DNA of 5,486 nucleotides from Chitinophagaceae bacterium (GTDB lineage: Bacteria > Bacteroidota > Bacteroidia > Chitinophagales > Chitinophagaceae): NCBI GenBank assembly GCA_003136915.1, contig PLEB01000121.1:1827-7312 (forward strand), given 5' to 3'. The notes beneath the pieces were generated by a model. It saw nothing but the letters and a program-made list of their open reading frames with translations. It did no database searches and was not told the origin of the DNA. Of this stretch, positions 1 through 4,381 are shown piece after piece (position 1 is the first letter of the stretch; each line of letters begins with the position of its first letter). The translations under genes and the position numbers were made by a program.

Positions 1-564
1 GCTGATACCATGAGCTTCATTTAAATGATAAAGGTCAGGATTAAAGTTAAGTTCATCGACCAGTTTGGCTCCTCCGATACCAAGCAGAATGAACTGGGCA
101 ACTTTGGTGGCCACATTGGCATCATACAAACGATGGCTGATGGTTTGAGAAACGTAGTCATTTTCCTGCAGATCGGTACTCAGCAGAAAAAGAGGTGCGC
201 CGTTAAATGTTTCGGGAGCCAGGTAATAGGCTTTAACCCAAACCGGATGATCATGGATGTTGATCTGGTATTTGATGCCCGTATCCTGCAGGAATGGATA
301 TTGTTTTTCAACCCAGGTTACCTGCAGCGTGCGGTCCTGATTTCTGGCCTGATCGTAATAGCCGTACTTCCAGAGAATACCTATAAATATCATCTGCTGA
401 CGTAGTTCATAAGCGCTCCGGACATGCGACCCTGCAAGGAATCCTAACCCTCCGCTATAAATCTTCAGCGGCTGGTGAACAGCGAACTCCATGGAGAAAT
501 AAGCTACTTTTTTTGAAAATCGGTCGTTAATGGGGTAAGGGTGGGTGAAAGGTGTAAAACTCAT
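1..564 (-). CDS. glgP: Alpha-glucan (glycogen) phosphorylase, GT35 family, N-terminal part (3' end outside window)
   Basis: Phosphorolysis of alpha-1,4-glucan to glucose-1-phosphate in the cytoplasm, using pyridoxal phosphate. The frame gives 188 residues and runs open off the left edge; family members are much longer, so most of the protein, including the PLP lysine, is missing here. Seen: VAYFSMEFAV (residues 20-29), IYSGGLGFLAGSH (35-47), LWKYGYYDQ (64-72), PLFLLSTDLQEND (124-136), ISHRLYD (142-148), ILLGIGGAKL (159-168) and YHLNEAHG (179-186), the counterpart of the LN(D/E)xH motif. These occur in the order expected for the shorter alpha-glucan phosphorylases, and the N-terminus resembles Bacteroidota members from memory. 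LAGSH replaces the more common LAGD(H), which I take as a clade variant. The ATG at 564 is chosen because an in-frame TAG lies 10 nt upstream (576-574). No strong Shine-Dalgarno is seen. The lipoprotein gene ends 42 nt upstream on the same strand, so co-transcription is possible. Confidence 0.92.
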   Translation of the reverse strand, partial: MSFTPFTHPYPINDRFSKKVAYFSMEFAVHQPLKIYSGGLGFLAGSHVRSAYELRQQMIFIGILWKYGYYDQARNQDRTLQVTWVEKQYPFLQDTGIKYQINIHDHPVWVKAYYLAPETFNGAPLFLLSTDLQENDYVSQTISHRLYDANVATKVAQFILLGIGGAKLVDELNFNPDLYHLNEAHGIS

Positions 565-606
565 AATGAATGGCTAAACGGATGCGAATTTATTTTATTT
601 TATTGT

Positions 607-1584
607 TTAATGCTTTGGTTTGGGTTTGCCCTGCTTTGGTTTTGCAGTTTTATGTTTATCATAAACGCCATCAAAATAACATCTTATGCCGCGATGATTG
701 CCGCATCCTTCAAGTTCCCTCATCCGAACGCTTTTTTCGTTAAAGGCTAATTCAATTGAGCAGGGATCCCCATTTGCACTGTAACGGGCCACATCGGAAG
801 AAATAAACCTGGCTTCTCCCTTCAATTCGCCTTTACAAGCTCCGTTTTCCTTTTCGAAATGCACAAAGAATCTGACCACCGTATTGCTTCTTCCATCCCG
901 TACAGAAATAAAATTACGTTTGTCCAGGATATAATCCCCTGTAAACTTATGTTTATGGGATAAAGTATCGATGGGATTATAGATTTGGGCCAACCCGGGT
1001 TTCTGCTCATTGGATTCCGTCATGATCAGGGTAAACGCCCCTTCCTCATTAAACACATAGACTGATTTTTTATAAATATTCTGTCCATCCGGGTCCTTAT
1101 GAAGCCTGCTTACCGTGATGGTATATTTGTTGTCCATGGAAGAGGCATATTTAATATCCTCATCTTCGTCCTTTATCAACAAGGGCAAAGCTGCCGCAAA
1201 TTTGCCGGATTTATCGAATCCAAGCAGGTACAGCGTCCGCTTTGACGAAGCCATCGATTTGAGGAAAAGATAGGTCTCTTCATTTCTTACGGCAACTTTC
1301 CCCGCGGCATAAAACCTGGTTTTTGAGCCCTTGGCAAAATATCTGTGAAAGGTGGAATCTGGTATGAATCGCAGCAGGATATTCGCGGAAATAGCCGAAT
1401 CCCTTGGTTTTATGGAAAGAGAGCTGTCATTAAAGCTTGCGGGAAGGCGAATGCCTCGAAACATACCCATAAAGTCCTTTAATTCAACCGGCTTTTCCTT
1501 TTCCGGCGAATTGCCGGCTTTATGCCCGCAACAACAAAAAAAGCAAACGATCGCAGGAAGCAGGATCTTTTTCAATAGTCCCAT
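607..1584 (-). CDS. Probable lipoprotein of unknown function (325 aa)
   Basis: I do not recognise the family. From the ATG at 1584 the product starts MGLLKKILLPAIVCFF and then has three cysteines (C17-C19). This is a basic n-region, a hydrophobic core and a cysteine cluster, as in Bacteroidota lipoproteins, though the lipobox is not canonical. The mature part is soluble-looking, rich in beta-type segments and charged residues, with no further membrane segment. The C-terminal part has four cysteines (C250, C275, C294, C302), the last two in CGNHRGIRCYFDGVYDK, which could form two disulfides in an exported protein. It ends in a basic Lys/Pro tail (KPKQGKPKPKH). The frame stays open upstream to an ATG at 1695, but those 37 extra residues would bury the signal peptide and overlap the promoter region, so the shorter start is preferred; purine-rich GAAGGG lies just before it. 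It faces the NRAMP gene divergently and precedes glgP by 42 nt. It could be a periplasmic or surface lipoprotein; substrate unknown. Confidence 0.75.
   Translation of the reverse strand: MGLLKKILLPAIVCFFCCCGHKAGNSPEKEKPVELKDFMGMFRGIRLPASFNDSSLSIKPRDSAISANILLRFIPDSTFHRYFAKGSKTRFYAAGKVAVRNEETYLFLKSMASSKRTLYLLGFDKSGKFAAALPLLIKDEDEDIKYASSMDNKYTITVSRLHKDPDGQNIYKKSVYVFNEEGAFTLIMTESNEQKPGLAQIYNPIDTLSHKHKFTGDYILDKRNFISVRDGRSNTVVRFFVHFEKENGACKGELKGEARFISSDVARYSANGDPCSIELAFNEKSVRMRELEGCGNHRGIRCYFDGVYDKHKTAKPKQGKPKPKH
611..642. repeat. Short in-frame direct repeat encoding the Lys-Pro tail
   Basis: TGCTTTGGTTT occurs at 611-621 and again at 632-642, a 21-nt (7-codon) period. On the coding (minus) strand it encodes the repeated KPK units at the C-terminus of the lipoprotein. 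It is probably a small coding duplication rather than a separate element. Confidence 0.5.
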
Positions 1585-1602
1585 GAACCCTTCATTTATA
1601 AC

Positions 1603-1610
1603 CAAAAATA
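1603..1610 (-). promoter_or_regulatory. Possible -7 element (TATTTTTG) for the lipoprotein gene
   Basis: Read on the minus strand, TATTTTTG fits the Bacteroidota -7 consensus TAnnTTTG. It lies 18 nt before the ATG at 1584, giving a very short leader. No TTTG or TTG sits at the usual 19-21 nt upstream, so this is a half-match only, in AT-rich DNA where chance matches are common. Confidence 0.25.
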
Positions 1611-1652
1611 AAGATTCGGCAATAACTGAGCCCTGTATTATTTTTCTCAACT

Positions 1653-1682
1653 GTTCGGAACATATTTTAGATTTGTCCGAAC
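1653..1682. promoter_or_regulatory. 7-bp inverted repeat, candidate operator of the NRAMP promoter
   Basis: GTTCGGA (1653-1659) and TCCGAAC (1676-1682) are perfect reverse complements separated by 16 nt. The arm centres are 23 nt apart, about two helical turns, which suits a dimeric regulator binding one face. The spacer contains the candidate -7 box, so binding would block RNA polymerase. It does not resemble the usual Fur, DtxR or MntR sites known to me. An RNA hairpin with a 16-nt loop is an alternative only if transcription starts further upstream. Confidence 0.4.
1668..1675 (+). promoter_or_regulatory. Candidate -7 element (TAGATTTG) for the NRAMP gene
   Basis: TAGATTTG matches TAnnTTTG exactly and would place the transcript start near 1680-1683, giving a leader of about 40 nt before the ATG at 1725. 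No clear TTTG -33 element is present at the expected spacing (about 1644-1648 reads T-rich only). The enclosing inverted repeat strengthens the case that this is a regulated promoter. Confidence 0.4.
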
Positions 1683-1724
1683 CGGGTGTCTTCAAATCAT
1701 CAAGGAAAATGCCTGGTTTGATCC

Positions 1725-3605
1725 ATGGGTCGGGTTGAATACAAGAATGTTTCTCTAAGCGAAGTGCACAATACTGTGGAAGTCAACCTTACGGGTTCAC
1801 GCTGGAAGCAGATTTTTTCTTTTTTCGGTCCCGCTTATCTCGTCAGTGTTGGTTATATGGATCCCGGAAACTGGGCGACTGATCTTGCAGGAGGCAGCCA
1901 GTTTGGATATAAACTGCTTTGGGTATTGGTGATGAGCAACCTGATGGCTCTTTTGTTGCAGAGTCTCTCGGCCCGTCTCGGCATAGTGCGAGGGCGCGAT
2001 CTCGCACAGGCCAACCGTGAAACCTATCCCAGGCCGGTGAACTTCTCACTTTATATTCTAGCGGAGATTGCTATCACTGCCTGCGATCTGGCGGAAGTGC
2101 TGGGCATGGCGATAGGTATCCAGTTATTAACTCATTTGCCTCTTATTTACGGCGTCCTTATTACCGTATTAGATACTTTCTTATTGCTTTCGCTCCAGAA
2201 ACTGGGCATGCGGAAAATAGAAATGTTTATCATAAGCCTGATCGCAATCGTAGGCGTCTCGTTTTTTCTGGAAATTATCCTCGCAAAACCGCATATCGGA
2301 GAGATCAGCCGGGGCCTTGTTCCTACCCTTCCAAGCAAGGCAGCCCTTTATATTGCGATTAGTATCATCGGCGCAACCGTGATGCCCCATAACTTATATC
2401 TTCATTCAGCACTGGTGCAAACCAGGAAAATTAAAAGAGATGAAACACATATCAGAAGAGCACTGAAGCTGGCATCTCTGGACAATACCATTGCTTTGAA
2501 CCTCGCTTTTCTGGTGAATGCGGCTATTTTGATCCTGGCAGGAACTGTTTTTTTTAATTCCGGCCGAACCGGCGTGGCTTCAATCAGTGAAGCCTATAAG
2601 TTATTATCACCCCTGCTCGGCTCGAAAGTGGCATCCACGCTCTTTGCCGTCGCGTTGATTGCGGCAGGGCAAAGCTCAACTGTAACGGGAACGCTGGCCG
2701 GACAAATTGTTATGGAGGGCCACCTGCACCTCCGCATCAATCCCATATTAAGAAGACTAATTACCCGTTTGCTGGCCATCATTCCCGCAGTTATTGTGAT
2801 TGGAATTGCAGGAGAACAACAAGTGGATCAACTGCTGGTACTTAGTCAGGTTATCCTGAGCCTGCAATTGGGATTTGCCGTCATACCACTGATCCATTTC
2901 GTGAGCAACAAGAGAACGATGGGAATTTTCAGCATAAAAAAGATCACGAAGTTCTTTGCCTGGACAATCGCCGCCCTTTTGTTATACCTTAACCTCAAAC
3001 TGGTAATTGAAGAAGGAAGCGATTTTTTCAGCCATCCGGGAAACGGGATATGGAAAATACTTCTTACTGTTGTTGCGCTGGTAGCAGTTGCTCTGTTATT
3101 TTATGTATTCATTCATCCCTGGACCGGCAAACCGCCTGTTACAGAAATTACTATGCACGGAAAAACTTCGGCTGTTGTTAAACTGGAGATCCCGAAATTC
3201 AGAAGGATCGCAATCGCCCTCGACTTCAGCGGGAAGGATGAAAAACTGCTGGCTTTTGCTGTTGGCCAGGGAACTAGTGAAAGCACGTATATCCTGATCC
3301 ATATTGTAGAAAGCGCATCTGCCCGCATGCTGGGAAAACAAAGCGATGACCTGGAAACGCGCAGCGACCAGGAGAGGCTGGATAAATATCAGGAAGCCCT
3401 GGAAGGCAACCGGTATAAGGTTGAAACCCGACTTGGCTATAAGCAGCGCAGCAGCGAGATCGTTCGGATTGTTAAGGAAGAAAAAGCTGATATGCTGGTC
3501 ATCGGTGCGCATGGTCATACCGGCTTCAAGGATTTTGTTTATGGTGAAACAGTCAACACCGTCAGGCACGAAATTAAAATACCGGTCCTCATCGTGACCT
3601 TATAA
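1725..3605 (+). CDS. mntH: NRAMP divalent metal transporter (MntH type) with C-terminal universal stress protein domain
   Basis: Inner-membrane, proton-coupled importer of Mn2+/Fe2+ by family. Residues 1 to about 465 form the NRAMP core with 11-12 hydrophobic segments. The metal-site motif in TM1 is DPGNW (D46, N49), followed by ATDLAGGSQFGY. The TM6 motif is GATVMPHNLYLHS, with M220 as the expected metal-ligand methionine and H222 after it. GQSSTVTGTLAGQ (315-327) is the conserved TM8 region. A linker (about 466-490) leads to a cytosolic USP-like domain (491-626) opening RRIAIALD and holding a nucleotide-binding type motif: G594-A-H-G597, nine residues, then G607-E-T, where E replaces the usual S/T directly after the last glycine. 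Plain MntH proteins end near 410-450 residues, so the extra length is the USP domain. The ATG at 1725 is forced, because an in-frame TGA lies at 1719-1721 and the next in-frame Met is inside TM1. The 3' end overlaps the convergent regulator gene by 6 nt. Metal specificity is inferred from family; the symbol is by homology. Confidence 0.95.
   Translation: MGRVEYKNVSLSEVHNTVEVNLTGSRWKQIFSFFGPAYLVSVGYMDPGNWATDLAGGSQFGYKLLWVLVMSNLMALLLQSLSARLGIVRGRDLAQANRETYPRPVNFSLYILAEIAITACDLAEVLGMAIGIQLLTHLPLIYGVLITVLDTFLLLSLQKLGMRKIEMFIISLIAIVGVSFFLEIILAKPHIGEISRGLVPTLPSKAALYIAISIIGATVMPHNLYLHSALVQTRKIKRDETHIRRALKLASLDNTIALNLAFLVNAAILILAGTVFFNSGRTGVASISEAYKLLSPLLGSKVASTLFAVALIAAGQSSTVTGTLAGQIVMEGHLHLRINPILRRLITRLLAIIPAVIVIGIAGEQQVDQLLVLSQVILSLQLGFAVIPLIHFVSNKRTMGIFSIKKITKFFAWTIAALLLYLNLKLVIEEGSDFFSHPGNGIWKILLTVVALVAVALLFYVFIHPWTGKPPVTEITMHGKTSAVVKLEIPKFRRIAIALDFSGKDEKLLAFAVGQGTSESTYILIHIVESASARMLGKQSDDLETRSDQERLDKYQEALEGNRYKVETRLGYKQRSSEIVRIVKEEKADMLVIGAHGHTGFKDFVYGETVNTVRHEIKIPVLIVTL
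3195..3602 (+). other. USP (UspA-like) domain of the NRAMP fusion
   Basis: Residues 491-626 of the transporter. The strand and helix pattern is that of a single USP fold: beta1 RRIAIALD, helix KDEKLLAFAVGQ, beta2 STYILIHIVES, a charged helix around 541-562, beta3 YKVETRLG, helix SSEIVRIVKEEKA, beta4 DMLVIGAHG and beta5 IPVLIVTL. The G-2x-G-9x-G spacing of ATP-binding USPs is kept, with GET in place of GS/GT. USP domains usually dimerise, as would be possible on the cytosolic face of a transporter. An ATP or stress-sensing role is inference. Confidence 0.85.
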
Positions 3606-3615
3606 AGGTCGTTTT
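3596..3615 (+). terminator. Compact hairpin over both stop codons, possible terminator for the NRAMP mRNA
   Basis: GACCTT (3596-3601), ATA (3602-3604) and AAGGTC (3605-3610) form a perfect 6-bp inverted repeat, extendable by two G-T wobble pairs, followed by G and TTTT (3612-3615) on the plus strand. The 3-nt loop and short stem make it a weak intrinsic terminator. On the minus strand the same hairpin is not followed by a T run. The TTATAA at 3600-3605 provides the stop codon of both converging genes. Confidence 0.4.
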
Positions 3616-4184
3616 ACCAGGTGTTTCAGCCTGCTGAAGGTTTCCGGCTTCATGTTCAGATAAGATGCCAGGTATTTTTGCGGAACCCTTTGAAGCAAAT
3701 CCGAATTGTTCCGTACAAAATTTAAGAACCTGTCGGATGAACTGAGGCGGATCCGGTCGTATTCAAAGTTTTCCCTGCTTAGAAATTGTTGTGTTGCAAT
3801 CAGTCTGCCCATCCTTTCCATTTTCGGACTGTATTCATACAGCAGTTCTACATTTTCTTTAGTTATGGAGAGCAGGGTGCAGGGTTCAATACAATCCACG
3901 GCATAAGTGGAGGGGCTTCCGGAAAGAAAGGAATCATAACAGCAAATAAGCTCGTTTTCTTTTGCAATCTGAGTCACCATTTCTTCTTTCCTGCGGTGAA
4001 AGAATTTCCGCGCCAGACCCTGGATAATAAAATTCAGATAGCGCTCTACCTGACCTTCCGCAATCAACAATTGTCTTTTCTTCGTTTGTCGCAATTCAAA
4101 CTTTTCTGTGAGGTAGGCCAGTTCGCGGTCATCCAGAAAGACATAATTTGATACGTAAGATCTTACGGTATCAATCAATTCCAT
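3600..4184 (-). CDS. Crp/Fnr-family transcriptional regulator (194 aa)
   Basis: A cytoplasmic DNA-binding regulator. The N-terminal cyclic-nucleotide-binding-like beta barrel spans about residues 25-120 (LLIAEGQVERYLNFIIQGLA at 39-58). A dimerisation helix follows (about 122-145), and the C-terminal Crp-type helix-turn-helix is at about 168-190 (PQKYLASYLNMKPETFSRL). The phosphate-binding cassette is degenerate: NELICCYDSFLSGSPSTYA lacks the GE...RS/RT signature of cAMP-binding CRP, so another ligand or none is likely. It has cysteines C81, C82, C98 and C102 but no N-terminal FNR-type Fe-S cluster. The ATG at 4184 gives the size common for these regulators in Bacteroidota. An in-frame ATG at 4286 would add 34 residues across a palindrome-bearing intergenic region and is rejected. 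It is divergent from icd and convergent with the NRAMP gene. Autoregulation or control of icd is plausible but unproven. Confidence 0.9.
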   Translation of the reverse strand: MELIDTVRSYVSNYVFLDDRELAYLTEKFELRQTKKRQLLIAEGQVERYLNFIIQGLARKFFHRRKEEMVTQIAKENELICCYDSFLSGSPSTYAVDCIEPCTLLSITKENVELLYEYSPKMERMGRLIATQQFLSRENFEYDRIRLSSSDRFLNFVRNNSDLLQRVPQKYLASYLNMKPETFSRLKHLVKRPL

Positions 4185-4227
4185 AGGTACTATTTTGACA
4201 GCGCAAGTTAGCGCGATATATCCTTCG

Positions 4228-4242
4228 CATAAAATATTTATG
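4228..4242. repeat. AT-rich palindrome upstream of the Crp/Fnr gene
   Basis: CATAAA (4228-4233), ATA, TTTATG (4237-4242) is a perfect 6-bp inverted repeat. CTT (4223-4225) and AAG (4243-4245) lengthen it to 9 bp per arm if the CG at 4226-4227 is bulged. It ends 43 nt before the regulator ATG, where an autoregulatory operator would sit. Confidence 0.35.
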
Positions 4243-4293
4243 AAGAATGGTGCCTTTCGAAAGAACCTCTTCGTGGCAGATTCCATGGGTGGT

Positions 4294-4314
4294 CTCCCGG
4301 AAGGGCCGCGGGAG
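4294..4314. repeat. GC-rich hairpin in the divergent region
   Basis: CTCCCG (4294-4299) and CGGGAG (4309-4314) form a 6-bp GC-rich stem with a 9-nt loop (GAAGGGCCG); an alternative fold pairs CTCCC with GGGAG plus an inner GG-CC. It is upstream of the icd promoter, so it would be transcribed only in a long minus-strand leader of the regulator gene. No T run follows on either strand, so it is not a standard terminator. Confidence 0.3.
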
Positions 4315-4322
4315 GGCAGGCC

Positions 4323-4353
4323 TTTGCGAATTGATGCAATTCATGTAGGTTTG
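4323..4353 (+). promoter_or_regulatory. icd promoter, Bacteroidota type
   Basis: The -33 TTTG (4323-4326), a 19-nt spacer and the -7 TAGGTTTG (4346-4353) fit the Bacteroidota sigma factor consensus TTTG-N19-TAnnTTTG without mismatch. Transcription would start around 4358-4361, leaving a leader of roughly 20-25 nt before the ATG at 4382. This is the best promoter match in the window. Confidence 0.6.
4328..4342. promoter_or_regulatory. Inverted repeat inside the icd promoter spacer, candidate operator
   Basis: GAATTG (4328-4333), ATG, CAATTC (4337-4342) is a perfect 6-bp inverted repeat lying wholly between the -33 and -7 elements. A protein bound here would compete with RNA polymerase. It is not a CRP (TGTGA/TCACA) site, and only one half resembles the FNR half-site TTGAT. 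Confidence 0.4.
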
Positions 4354-4381
4354 CAGACTTTTGAATTAAAATGCTTGATCC

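Larger units (their letters stand above)
4185..4381. promoter_or_regulatory. Divergent regulatory region between the Crp/Fnr regulator gene and icd
   Basis: 197 nt without a credible gene. Going rightward it holds an AT-rich palindrome (4228-4242), a GC-rich hairpin (4294-4314), and the icd promoter with an inverted repeat in its spacer (4323-4353). No convincing TAnnTTTG element was found on the minus strand for the regulator gene. Confidence 0.6.

Noticed and set aside
168..326. CCTGCAG occurring three times (near 167, 286 and 321)
   Set aside because: It falls on ordinary phosphorylase codons (Leu-Gln and similar) with irregular spacing; no repeat-array structure.
25..405. Plus-strand open frame of 126 codons
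   Set aside because: It lies antisense to the phosphorylase gene, whose minus-strand translation shows clear family motifs; the plus-strand peptide shows none.
541..750. Plus-strand open frame with a hydrophobic stretch
   Set aside because: It spans the 5' end of glgP and the antisense of the lipoprotein C-terminus. Its hydrophobic, aromatic run is the complement of the Lys/Pro-rich tail, and it has no start signal.
1485..1526. Repeated CCGGC/TTTTCC runs near the lipoprotein N-terminus
   Set aside because: Explained by low-complexity Glu/Lys/Pro/Gly codons on the minus strand; no regular unit or dyad worth calling.
1585..1695. 37-residue N-terminal extension of the lipoprotein from the ATG at 1695
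   Set aside because: It would place a lipoprotein signal peptide internally and cover the divergent promoter with its inverted repeat; the Met at 1584 starts a proper signal sequence.
3096..3569. Minus-strand 157-codon open frame
   Set aside because: It is antisense to the USP domain of the transporter, which is clearly the coding strand.
4185..4286. 34-residue N-terminal extension of the Crp/Fnr regulator from the ATG at 4286
   Set aside because: The added residues do not resemble the family, exceed its usual length in this phylum, and cross intergenic DNA with a palindrome.
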